In this document: in pieces, positions 1 through 7,620 of the stretch | Layout of the letters: each line of letters opens with the position of its first letter | Numbering within the stretch: the first letter of the stretch is position 1 | Assembly: GCA_903892315.1 (NCBI GenBank) | Contig: CAITHY010000068.1 | Location: 1-61,723 of the forward strand | Direction: 5' to 3' | Length of the DNA stretch: 61,723 nucleotides | From: an uncultured beta proteobacterium | GTDB lineage: Bacteria; Pseudomonadota; Gammaproteobacteria; Burkholderiales; Burkholderiaceae | Position numbers and translations under genes: made by a program | The notes under the pieces: generated by a model | Databases searched by the model: none | Told to the model about the DNA's origin: nothing | Seen by the model: only the letters and a program-made list of their open reading frames with translations

Positions 1-125
1 GGGTAGTCCTCTAAATCGCCAATATCGAGCCAAACCTCAATTACGGGATGGTAAGTCCACATATTGGGACCACGGAGATGCTTAACGCTCAGAATCTCGA
101 TGGATTTATCTAGTAATTGGGGCAT
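1..125 (-). CDS. cphA: cyanophycin synthetase, N-terminal fragment (runs off window)
   Basis: An open frame starts at the ATG read on the minus strand at 125 and runs without a stop to base 1, giving 41 codons. The visible protein contains LRGPN, then a VIEVWLDIGDLED stretch, which is the conserved beginning of CphA, the ATP-dependent ligase that makes the arginine/aspartate storage polymer cyanophycin. The assignment is reinforced by the divergent ABC transporter and DUF1854 genes at 329-3138, a pair known to travel with cyanophycin genes. Only the N-terminal 41 residues are here, so the catalytic ATP-grasp and ligase domains cannot be checked. Divergent promoters must lie in 126-328. Confidence 0.8.
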   Translation of the reverse strand, partial: MPQLLDKSIEILSVKHLRGPNMWTYHPVIEVWLDIGDLEDY

Positions 126-328
126 ATGCAGTGTTGCGATGGCCGGCGCCAGGTTTTGGCGTTGACGCGTCAGACAGTCTCTCTGTTTCTAATAGTTATT
201 GAAAAACTCACAATATTGGCAAAAATACATAAAAGCGACTACTTAGACAATTTAACGGCTTTTGACCCCCTAAAGTTGACAGGAGTAATAAATCTAAAAA
301 ATTCAGCTCCACTATACTTTTAAGGTCA

Positions 329-2674
329 ATGAAGCCACAAATCCTACCTTTTGCCCCCGTGCTACCGAGCTATTGGCTGGCTGTTTTGGATGCTGAAACT
401 TCCCCGCTAAAGAGCTCTGAAGCCCCGCTAGCATGGGTCGAGATCGATTTGGGTCTCGATTTACGCTTTGAAAAAAGCCTGCTTTTACTCAGCGAACAAG
501 GCCTATTTTGGACCGATGGCAAGGTGTTTGAGTCTTGGAAGCTAGAGACAAATACCCATTTAGTTCACGGTGATCATGCCGGAGTGGGGCATTTGCGCCT
601 GGAAACTCCCGATAAATTGTTGAGATCCTGGAATTTCACCTTGGCGGTAAATCCGCAAGTACTTCGCTTGCAATCTAGTTTTAAGCAGTTAACTTGTGGC
701 GAGGAGATTAGCAATGGTGAGGTTGGCGAATACGACAAGCAGGTCTGTCCGGTTTGTTTGAGTCCAAAACCGGCAAATTCAGATTCATGTCCGACTTGTG
801 ATCCCGAGGATGATGTGCCGCCATCTACTTGGACGCTATTCAAGCTTTGGCGCTTTGCGCGCCCTTACAAAAAACAATTGTTGCTGGGTTTTGTATTGAC
901 TCTCTTGTCCACGGGTGCAACTTTAATTCCGCCATATCTCACCATGCCTTTGATGGATCATGTGTTGATTCCCTATGAGCGTGGCAATCCGATTGATTTC
1001 CATTTGGCCAGTATGTATCTCTTGGCTTTATTTGGTGCCGCCATTGTTGCTTGGGGTCTGGGTTGGTGGAAGACTTATTTACTTGCATTAGTGAGCGAGC
1101 GGATTGGCGCTGACTTACGCAACACCACCTTTGAACATCTACTCAAACTGTCATTGGAATATTTTGGCGGCAAGAGAACGGGCGACTTGATTGCCCGTAT
1201 TGGCGCAGAGACCGATCGCATCTGCGTCTTCCTCTCCCTTTACGCGCTAGACTTTGCGACCGATGTGCTCATGATCACAATGACTGCGGCCATCCTAGTA
1301 TCCATCGATCCTTTGCTGGCTCTGGTGACCTTGGCGCCGCTGCCATTTATTGTCTGGATGATTCATGTGGTGCGTGATCGTTTGCGTTTTGGTTTTGAAA
1401 AGATTGACCGCATCTGGTCGGAAGTAACCAATATTTTGGCCGATACCATTCCAGGGATTCGGGTGGTGAAGGCATTTGCACAAGAAGATCGCGAGCTGAA
1501 GCGCTTCGTCGATTCCAATAAACACAATTTACACATTAATGATCGCGTGAATCGCGTGTGGGGGTTATTTTCTCCTACGGTAACTTTGCTTACCGAAACT
1601 GGTTTATTGGTAGTGTGGGGTTTTGGTATTTGGCAAGTTGCGCACCAGAAAATTTCTGTTGGCGTCTTAATTGCTTTCTTGGCGTATATCGGGCGCTTCT
1701 ATATTCGCCTAGATTCTATGAGTCGGATTGTTTCCCATACTCAGAAAGCGGCCGCTGGCGCTAAACGTATTTTTGATATTTTGGATCATGTCTCTAGCGT
1801 CCCCGAGCCAATCAACCCAGCCCCTTTAGGCGAAGTCAAAGGGCGCATCTCCTTACGTGGTGTAGGTTTCCGTTACGGCAACCGTGCAGTATCTAAAGGT
1901 ATTGACTTAGATATAGCCCCCGGAGAAATGATTGGCTTAGTAGGGCATAGCGGCTCAGGTAAAAGTACTCTGGTGAACTTGATCTGCCGCTTCTATGATG
2001 TAAGCTCGGGATCGATTTCATTGGATGGGCGCGATATTCGCAGTATCGGTATTGCTGACTATCGCAAGCGTATTGGCTTGGTATTGCAAGAACCTTTTTT
2101 ATTCTTTGGCACGATCGCTGAAAACATTGCCTACGGTAAGCCAGATGCAACACGCGAAGAAATCATTGAAGCTGCACGTGCAGCGCACGCCCATGAATTT
2201 ATTCTGCGCCTTCCTCTGGGCTATGATTCCTTAGTAGGGGAGCGAGGTCAATCGCTCTCTGGTGGTGAGCGTCAACGGATTTCTATTGCACGTGCATTGC
2301 TGATTAACCCAAGTATTTTGATCCTGGATGAAGCCACATCATCGGTTGATACCACTACTGAAAAAGAAATCCAACGCGCTTTGGATAACTTGGTTAAAGG
2401 CCGCACTACGATTGCTATCGCCCACCGTCTCTCCACTTTAAGAAAAGCTGATCGCTTGGTGGTATTGGATAAGGGTGAGATTGTAGAAATGGGCTCTCAC
2501 GATCAATTGATGGAGGCTCAAGGTGCTTATTACACCTTGTATCAAGCGCAACTGCGTCATGCTGCAGAACTCGTTGAGGGCGGCGCTATTGGTGAAAGCT
2601 TGGAAGAAAATCAAGATGAGCAACAAGAAGAGCAGCTTCAAGAAGTGACTAAGAATATTGGGGGTGGAGTATGA
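329..2674 (+). CDS. cyanophycin-associated ABC transporter, fused permease/ATPase with zinc-ribbon N-terminal domain
   Basis: 781 residues. The first ~135 form a soluble domain rich in beta-strand character. A four-cysteine ribbon follows (C140-x2-C143 and C154-x2-C157), then an exporter-type six-helix membrane domain (about 180-470) and a nucleotide-binding domain. The latter has Walker A at 539-547 (GHSGSGKST), the Q-loop LQEPF, signature LSGGERQR, Walker B ILILDEATS and the AHR H-loop, so it is an intact half-transporter expected to dimerise. The extra N-terminal domain plus Cys ribbon marks the subfamily linked to cyanophycin metabolism; its substrate is unknown. The C-terminal ~30 residues are Glu/Gln-rich. 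It overlaps the DUF1854 gene by 4 bp (ATGA), so the two are translationally coupled. ATG 329 has only a weak ribosome site (aaggt). Confidence 0.87.
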   Translation: MKPQILPFAPVLPSYWLAVLDAETSPLKSSEAPLAWVEIDLGLDLRFEKSLLLLSEQGLFWTDGKVFESWKLETNTHLVHGDHAGVGHLRLETPDKLLRSWNFTLAVNPQVLRLQSSFKQLTCGEEISNGEVGEYDKQVCPVCLSPKPANSDSCPTCDPEDDVPPSTWTLFKLWRFARPYKKQLLLGFVLTLLSTGATLIPPYLTMPLMDHVLIPYERGNPIDFHLASMYLLALFGAAIVAWGLGWWKTYLLALVSERIGADLRNTTFEHLLKLSLEYFGGKRTGDLIARIGAETDRICVFLSLYALDFATDVLMITMTAAILVSIDPLLALVTLAPLPFIVWMIHVVRDRLRFGFEKIDRIWSEVTNILADTIPGIRVVKAFAQEDRELKRFVDSNKHNLHINDRVNRVWGLFSPTVTLLTETGLLVVWGFGIWQVAHQKISVGVLIAFLAYIGRFYIRLDSMSRIVSHTQKAAAGAKRIFDILDHVSSVPEPINPAPLGEVKGRISLRGVGFRYGNRAVSKGIDLDIAPGEMIGLVGHSGSGKSTLVNLICRFYDVSSGSISLDGRDIRSIGIADYRKRIGLVLQEPFLFFGTIAENIAYGKPDATREEIIEAARAAHAHEFILRLPLGYDSLVGERGQSLSGGERQRISIARALLINPSILILDEATSSVDTTTEKEIQRALDNLVKGRTTIAIAHRLSTLRKADRLVVLDKGEIVEMGSHDQLMEAQGAYYTLYQAQLRHAAELVEGGAIGESLEENQDEQQEEQLQEVTKNIGGGV

Positions 2675-3138
2675 GTCAGTCCCATCAACTCAAGCGCGAT
2701 GCCTTAGGGCGTCTCGTCTTTATCGATAGCAAGGGCGAGCAACATGTTGGCGTTCATCCTGTCAGAGCTTTTCCAATTACCGCGCCTGCTGCTGGTATTG
2801 GCATCATGAATCAATCCGGAAAAGAGCTTTGCTGGTTTCCGGATATCACCACTATTTCTGCAGCAGAGCTTCAATTGATTGAGGAAGAATTGGCTGAACG
2901 GGAGTTCATGCCTGTGATCGAAAAGATCACCGGGGTTTCTACATTCGCCACGCCTAGTATTTGGGATATCGAAACGGATCGTGGCCCCACTCGAATTCGC
3001 CTCAAGGGCGAAGAAGATATCCGGCGCATTGCTGGCAATACATTGCTGATTGCTGATTCCAACGGTCTGCAGTTCCTAATTAAAGACTCCACCACTTTAG
3101 ATAAAGTCAGCAAAAAACTGCTAGACCGATTCCGTTAA
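2671..3138 (+). CDS. DUF1854 protein, cyanophycin-associated
   Basis: 155 residues, no signal peptide or membrane segment. The sequence matches the DUF1854 type: an RDALGRLVF opening, a GVHPVRAFPI motif, a WFPDI motif and the C-terminal LLIADSNGLQFLIKD block. The start codon overlaps the stop of the ABC transporter (ATGA at 2671-2674) and is preceded by GGGTGGAG, so the pair is one unit. In other bacteria this family sits next to the same ABC transporter and cyanophycin synthetase. A role as a cytosolic partner of the transporter is inference from this pairing; biochemical function is unknown. Confidence 0.85.
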   Translation: MSQSHQLKRDALGRLVFIDSKGEQHVGVHPVRAFPITAPAAGIGIMNQSGKELCWFPDITTISAAELQLIEEELAEREFMPVIEKITGVSTFATPSIWDIETDRGPTRIRLKGEEDIRRIAGNTLLIADSNGLQFLIKDSTTLDKVSKKLLDRFR

Positions 3139-3288
3139 ATACTGCAGTGAAGGTCGCTGGTTCGATTCAGGTAAGGGGCGGCCCACCCACCCATGAGCCA
3201 TTTTTTAATTTCATAATATGAAAATAAATTCCATCTTGTAATATGTGTAAGGGTTATAATCTAGGTACTAACCCTTAAGGAGATTCAA

Positions 3289-3396
3289 ATGACTGTTCTA
3301 TTGAATATGATTAACCAGCTTTTCACTGAAAGCAAAATAAGCCAAGAAAAGGCTGCTCGTCACTATGATTTTGACGGCGCTTATCGTGGCATGTAA
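3289..3396 (+). CDS. small ORF, 35 residues, free-standing transcript
   Basis: ATG at 3289 follows a strong ribosome site (AAGGAG, 3278-3283) at good spacing. The peptide begins MTVLLNMINQ and ends DFDGAYRGM, with a charged middle (SQEKAARHYD). A consensus -10 box TATAAT lies at 3255-3260 (no good -35 seen), and a hairpin terminator at 3423-3443 follows. Promoter element, ribosome site, short frame and terminator together make a monocistronic gene of about 180 nt. I do not recognise the family. It could also be an sRNA that happens to carry a frame, but the strong ribosome site argues for translation. Confidence 0.6.
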   Translation: MTVLLNMINQLFTESKISQEKAARHYDFDGAYRGM

Positions 3397-3422
3397 TTAA
3401 AAGACTTGCAGCAGCTCAAAAG

Positions 3423-3443
3423 CCACCTTCGGGTGGTTTTTTT
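3423..3443 (+). terminator. rho-independent terminator of the 35-codon gene
   Basis: Stem CCACC (3423-3427), UUCG tetraloop, GGTGG (3432-3436), then seven T (3437-3443). It ends the small transcript beginning near 3265. Confidence 0.85.
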
Positions 3444-3657
3444 ATGCTCGTATGCAACTGCTCAATTCGTTTATGGCGATACAGTGAGGTAAAAGTGCCA
3501 TGTAATTCAATCACTTGCCTTAGGGGTAATCACTAGTCAGCAAATGAAAATTTCTTGATGCTCATCAAGATAATAAAGAGGGTGATGTTTGAGAATCAAC
3601 GTGCCCCTCAAGAGGGCATGAAATTTATAAGAGAAATAATCAAAAGGAGCACAAACA

Positions 3658-4911
3658 GTGAATAAGCCTTGGCATAACCGTTGGGCGCAGTTGGTATTTG
3701 GAATTATCTGTATGGGATTGGTTGCCAATCTTCAATACGCTTGGACTTTATTTGTTAATCCAATTCAAATTAAAACTGGTTGGGCTTTATCTGCAATTCA
3801 ATTGTCATTTTCCATCTTCATTGTCGTTGAAACTTGGCTTGTCCCAGTTGAGGGTTGGATGGTGGATAAATTTGGGCCAAGAATCGTCATTCTGATCGGC
3901 TCAATATTTGCTGCTGCTGGTTGGGTTATGGATAGTTATGCGAACTCAATCGAAATGCTCTATGCAGCCGCAGTTGTGGCCGGTATCGGCGCGGGCTGTG
4001 TGTACGGAACTTGTGTTGGTAATGCGTTAAAGTGGTTTCCGGATAAGCGTGGCCTTGCTGCCGGCTTGACTGCTGCTGGCTTTGGTGCTGGCGCTGCGAT
4101 TACCGTGATTCCCATTGGCAATATGATTCTTTCTGATGGATATGAGCACGCCTTCTTGTTTTTCGGTCTTGCACAAGGTGCGTTGATTTTCTGTTTGGCT
4201 TTGTTAATGACAAAACCAACCCCTCCAAAAGGCGTTCAGCCTGCGCCACGCATCGTTACCACTAAGGTTGACTACACATCTGGCGAGATGATCAGAAAGC
4301 CATTGTTTTGGTTGATCTATGCAATCTTTGTAGTGGTGGCTGCTGGTGGCTTAATGGTGACTGCGCAAATTGGTCCGATCGCTAAAGATTGGGGTCTTGC
4401 CAAATTACCAATGGTTTTATTTGGCACTACTTTGCCTTTGCTCACCATGACATTGTCAATTGATAATCTATGTAATGGTTTCACTCGACCACTCTGCGGA
4501 TTTATTTCAGATCGTTTTGGTCGTGAGAACACGATGTTTTTTGTCTTCTTGGGTGAGGGCTTGTCAATGCTAGGTTTGATGCATTTTGGAAAGGATCCCT
4601 ATGCATTTATGACCTTTGCAGCATTAATCTTCTTGTTCTGGGGTGAAATTTTCTCGATATTCCCAGCGATCTGTGCGGATACATTCGGCGTCAAAAATGC
4701 GGCTGGGAATGCTGGTACTTTATACACGGCAAAAGGAACAGCTTCTTTATTGGTGCCTTTGGCATCGGTTCTTTCTTCCACAGGCGATTGGAATACCGTA
4801 TTTATTGCAGGCGCAATTGTGACGATTACTGCGGCATTTAGTGCCAAGTTTATTTTGGCTCCAGCACGTAAGCGCTTCATTGATAACGCTAATAAGAATG
4901 CTGGTCATTAA
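3658..4911 (+). CDS. MFS transporter, oxalate/formate antiporter (OFA) family
   Basis: 417 residues with 12 hydrophobic segments. The cytoplasmic loop between helices 2 and 3 reads GWMVDKFGPR, the MFS motif (G-x3-D-x2-G-x-R). The order LQYAWTLFVNPIQ in helix 1, the GNALKWFPDKRGLAAGLTA block after helix 4 and RPLCGFISDRFGRE at helix 7-8 are typical of OFA-family carriers of oxalate/formate or monocarboxylates such as lactate. The start is GTG at 3658, preceded by AAAAGGAG, and no ATG fits better. It stands alone with a terminator-like hairpin 20 bp downstream, and no oxalate-degrading genes are nearby, so the substrate stays open. Confidence 0.8.
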   Translation: MNKPWHNRWAQLVFGIICMGLVANLQYAWTLFVNPIQIKTGWALSAIQLSFSIFIVVETWLVPVEGWMVDKFGPRIVILIGSIFAAAGWVMDSYANSIEMLYAAAVVAGIGAGCVYGTCVGNALKWFPDKRGLAAGLTAAGFGAGAAITVIPIGNMILSDGYEHAFLFFGLAQGALIFCLALLMTKPTPPKGVQPAPRIVTTKVDYTSGEMIRKPLFWLIYAIFVVVAAGGLMVTAQIGPIAKDWGLAKLPMVLFGTTLPLLTMTLSIDNLCNGFTRPLCGFISDRFGRENTMFFVFLGEGLSMLGLMHFGKDPYAFMTFAALIFLFWGEIFSIFPAICADTFGVKNAAGNAGTLYTAKGTASLLVPLASVLSSTGDWNTVFIAGAIVTITAAFSAKFILAPARKRFIDNANKNAGH

Positions 4912-4931
4912 CTGATCCTGTTTTATTAGCT

Positions 4932-4957
4932 ACAAAGGGGCCTTCGGGCCCCTTTGT
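4932..4957 (+). terminator. strong hairpin terminator after the OFA transporter
   Basis: Perfect 11-bp stem ACAAAGGGGCC / GGCCCCTTTGT around a UUCG tetraloop (4943-4946). The following T-run is short, so termination may be partial. Confidence 0.7.
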
Positions 4958-4989
4958 TATTGGCAAAAATCAGATAAAATCCCCCTATC

Positions 4990-5361
4990 ATGAATTTCCA
5001 TAAAAACCGCTTCGTTCACTGGATTGCTGCCATAGCAATTGCAATGAGCGCTCTTGCGCCAGCTGTTTCTCAAGCAGTTTCAATGGCAAAGCATGGCGAA
5101 GGTTTTGCAATGGAGATTTGTTCGGTTGACGGTAGCAAGATGCAAATCGATATTCAGGATGATGGACAAGAAGTTGCCAAGCAAATACAGCCTTGTCCTT
5201 ATTGTGTAGCCCAGAGTGCTATTACTCCAGCTTTTAATACCAATCTCAGTTTTGAAGCGCCGCAGACTTTTGCTTTGCTCCCGCAGCTTTTCTACCAATC
5301 ACCCAAACCACTTTCCGTTTGGGTAACTCCACCTTCAGCAGCTCCACCAGCAAAAGCCTAA
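4990..5361 (+). CDS. DUF2946-type periplasmic protein, probably copper-related
   Basis: 123 residues. An N-terminal signal segment (about 1-30, ending PAVSQA) is followed by a short soluble region holding the CPYC pair (QPCPYCVAQ) typical of DUF2946, a family found beside copper uptake and export genes. There is one further Cys upstream (MEICS). The C-terminus is Pro/Ala-rich. The ATG at 4990 has no strong ribosome site. The next gene (5440) also carries clustered cysteines, and the local group (TlpA, PCu(A)C) points to periplasmic copper or thiol handling. That link is inference from context. Confidence 0.7.
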   Translation: MNFHKNRFVHWIAAIAIAMSALAPAVSQAVSMAKHGEGFAMEICSVDGSKMQIDIQDDGQEVAKQIQPCPYCVAQSAITPAFNTNLSFEAPQTFALLPQLFYQSPKPLSVWVTPPSAAPPAKA

Positions 5362-5439
5362 TCAACATTAGGGCATAGCTTAGCTATGTAGTTGGCAACA
5401 AAATCTATTCGTTGCCGTAAATATGCGTGGAGAAGTAAA

Positions 5440-6510
5440 TTGAAGTTGAAAAAAATTGTTATTGCTGTTGCACTTATTATTCCTGGGGCCAGTGCTTTTG
5501 CTTGCGCTAGCTGTGGTTGTAGCTTAAATACTGATATTGGTACCCAGGGAATGGGCATGACCTCAGGCTGGTCTTTGGATCTTCGGTATGACACTCTTAA
5601 TCAAAATAAGTTGCGTTATGGCACTAAGGGCATCTCACAATCTCAGGCTGCCAATACGACCAATGGTGCAACGGGCGCACCTGCTGAAGTTGAGGGGTAT
5701 ACCCAAAATAATTACATTACTGCTTCGTTGGATTACAACGATGGAGAAAATTGGGGACTTACGACCGTAGTGCCATTTATTATGCGTAACCATATGACCT
5801 ATGGTGCAAACTCTGACGGGGGCGCTGGTGGATTTCCAACTGGCGAAAATGGCTATAGCTCCAAAGGTTCTGGTATTGGAGACATCAAGCTCATTGGACG
5901 CTACTTTGGATTTTCAGAGCAAAAAGATTGGGGCTTACAGTTCGGCCTGAAGTTGCCAACGGGCAGCAATTCTCAAAGTGCCGTTGCTAACTCTGGTGGG
6001 ATAGTGGCAGTTGATCCGGGTTTACAGCGCGGGTCTGGTTCAACGGATTTAATTGGTGGCATCTATAAGTTTGGATTTGTGAATGATTTAGAGAATTGGG
6101 GGTATTTTGCTCAAGCCCAATACCAAGCTGCCGTTATTGTTACCAATGTACCTAATTCTTTAGTGGGCTTATCTAGTGGACCAAGCGATACACCAACAGT
6201 GTCCACCGGCGGTTCATATCGCCCAGGAAATTCACTCAATGTAAACGTTGGAGTGAACTATCAAGCATTTGAAAAATGGGTGCCTACATTGCAATTGAAT
6301 ATCATTAATAAAAGGGCAGATAGTGGCACGGCTGCTGATACTTGGGCTACTGGTGGAACCTTAGCCTATTTAACGCCAGGCGTTTTATATCGTTTGACCG
6401 ACCAAACTCAGGTTTATGCTAATTTGCAGCTTCCGGTCTATCAGAATGTGAATGGCATCCAATTGACGCCTTCTTATATTGCGTCTGTGGGCATTCGAGT
6501 GCACTTTTAA
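5440..6510 (+). CDS. outer-membrane beta-barrel protein with Cys-rich mature N-terminus
   Basis: 356 residues from a TTG start at 5440, chosen because GGAGAAG ends four bases before it and it places a clean signal peptide (KKIVIAVALIIPGASA) at the front; a longer TTG-started frame from 5392 lacks such a site. The mature protein opens with CASCGCSL. The rest alternates aromatic and polar residues, with Gly/Asn-rich loops and a C-terminal strand ending in a phenylalanine (GIRVHF), the signature of an outer-membrane barrel in the broad transporter/MetA-pathway group. The tight CxxCxC is compatible with metal binding, and the copper-related neighbours support that. Function otherwise unknown. Confidence 0.65.
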   Translation: MKLKKIVIAVALIIPGASAFACASCGCSLNTDIGTQGMGMTSGWSLDLRYDTLNQNKLRYGTKGISQSQAANTTNGATGAPAEVEGYTQNNYITASLDYNDGENWGLTTVVPFIMRNHMTYGANSDGGAGGFPTGENGYSSKGSGIGDIKLIGRYFGFSEQKDWGLQFGLKLPTGSNSQSAVANSGGIVAVDPGLQRGSGSTDLIGGIYKFGFVNDLENWGYFAQAQYQAAVIVTNVPNSLVGLSSGPSDTPTVSTGGSYRPGNSLNVNVGVNYQAFEKWVPTLQLNIINKRADSGTAADTWATGGTLAYLTPGVLYRLTDQTQVYANLQLPVYQNVNGIQLTPSYIASVGIRVHF

Positions 6511-7026
6511 TTATTGTGTAGATAAAAGTGGAGTAACGATTTCTTCTAGAAGTTTGGTATCAACCTTAGGATCGCCGGTTAAACCATTCTTGCGAAGAAT
6601 TCCCTGTTTATCAATGATGAATGAACTCGGTATGCGCCAGATTCTGCCGTAGCCAGAGTAATTCATTTGATTTTTATCTGCAAATAGGAAAGAGTAGTTA
6701 TGCATGATTTGCTTTGCTTGTTCAATATCAGTGGGTTTATCTACCGTAATCGCAAGCACTTCAAATCCTTTGGCTTTATTTTTCTTCAGGTAGGATTCGA
6801 TGGCGGGCATCTCTTCTCTACAGGGCTCGCACCAGCTGGCCCAAAAGTTGACCAAGACAACTTTGCCTTTAGTGTTATTGAGCGAGAAGGGCTTGCCATC
6901 CATTAGCGTTCCTTCTATATTGGGTGCAGTTTGTCCGACCTCGATCCCAGCGAATGCTGCACTAGATATAAAGCTAGTCAGAAGCATGAGCACAGTGAGG
7001 TAGTCAGAAAAAAAGGATTTACGCAT
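6511..7026 (-). CDS. TlpA-family thiol:disulfide oxidoreductase
   Basis: 171 residues from the ATG read at 7026. The first ~26 residues form a membrane anchor or signal peptide (ending SSAAFA). A thioredoxin fold follows with the active-site motif W-C66-E-P-C69 inside VLVNFWASWCEPCREE, and a later cis-proline region (RIWRIPSSFIID). TlpA-like proteins act in the periplasm, reducing cytochrome c or copper-chaperone thiols for cytochrome oxidase assembly. A longer frame to 7128 would overlap the divergent PCu(A)C promoter and displace the signal peptide, so it was rejected. The stop codon abuts the convergent barrel gene with no gap. The pairing with PCu(A)C suggests a role in copper delivery to CuA or CuB. 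Confidence 0.85.
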   Translation of the reverse strand: MRKSFFSDYLTVLMLLTSFISSAAFAGIEVGQTAPNIEGTLMDGKPFSLNNTKGKVVLVNFWASWCEPCREEMPAIESYLKKNKAKGFEVLAITVDKPTDIEQAKQIMHNYSFLFADKNQMNYSGYGRIWRIPSSFIIDKQGILRKNGLTGDPKVDTKLLEEIVTPLLSTQ

Positions 7027-7066
7027 TAGAGCAAGTATTTTATGAAAATCTATTAAGGAGTAGTTA

Positions 7067-7546
7067 ATGATAAAGAGTAACAAAGGCTTTGTGTTTGCAG
7101 TGGCAACAGTTTGCTTTGGTGCAACCATGATGCTAGGTTCCCAGGTTTATGCTCAAGCAGTTAAGGTTGATGCGGTTAGCATTTCTGATGCCTATACACG
7201 AGCAACGGTACCTGGACAGAAGGTTGCCGGCGGTTTCCTAAAAATTCAAAATAAGGGCAATACTCCTGATCAATTGATTTCTGCAAGCTCACCTTCTGCT
7301 GGTGACGTGCAACTGCACGAAATGGTAATGGAAGGCAATGTCATGAAGATGCGCCAAGTGAAAGATATTGCTGTCCCAGCAAATGGTTCGGTTGAACTGA
7401 AGCCGGGCGGTTACCATTTAATGTTCCTTGATCTTAAGGGGCCGTTTGTAGCTGGCGAAACTATTCCAGTAAAACTCAAGTTTTCTAAATCAGGTGATGT
7501 TGAGGTGAAGTTTCCTGTAAATGCAGCTGGTGCAATGAAGCATTAA
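7067..7546 (+). CDS. PCu(A)C periplasmic copper chaperone
   Basis: 159 residues with a signal peptide (about 1-29, ending QVYAQA). The copper site is visible: a His and Met in QLHEMVMEGNVMKMRQV followed by GGYHLMFLDLKG, matching the H-M-x10-M-x21-H-x-M pattern of PCu(A)C (DUF461). The family delivers Cu(I) to cytochrome c oxidase in the periplasm. ATG 7067 has an AAGGAG site eight bases upstream. It is divergent from the TlpA gene with 40 bp between starts, so both share one control region. A bidirectional terminator follows at 7564-7595. Confidence 0.88.
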   Translation: MIKSNKGFVFAVATVCFGATMMLGSQVYAQAVKVDAVSISDAYTRATVPGQKVAGGFLKIQNKGNTPDQLISASSPSAGDVQLHEMVMEGNVMKMRQVKDIAVPANGSVELKPGGYHLMFLDLKGPFVAGETIPVKLKFSKSGDVEVKFPVNAAGAMKH

Positions 7547-7563
7547 ATAACTGACAAAGCATA

Positions 7564-7595
7564 AAAAAGCCCCTAGTTTTACTTAGGGGCTTTTT
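7564..7595. terminator. bidirectional terminator between PCu(A)C and ilvD
   Basis: Stem AAAAAGCCCCTA (7564-7575) / TAGGGGCTTTTT (7584-7595). A-run and T-run flank the GC core, so it can serve both convergent genes. Confidence 0.88.
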
Positions 7596-7620
7596 CTTTT
7601 AAGACACTTGCTTTACTAAC

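Noticed and set aside
3150..3192. tRNA 3'-end-like stretch (GCTGG TTCGATT followed by an acceptor-like tail)
   Set aside because: The would-be T-stem does not pair (GCTGG versus CAGGT) and there is no upstream anticodon arm; at most a decayed fragment.
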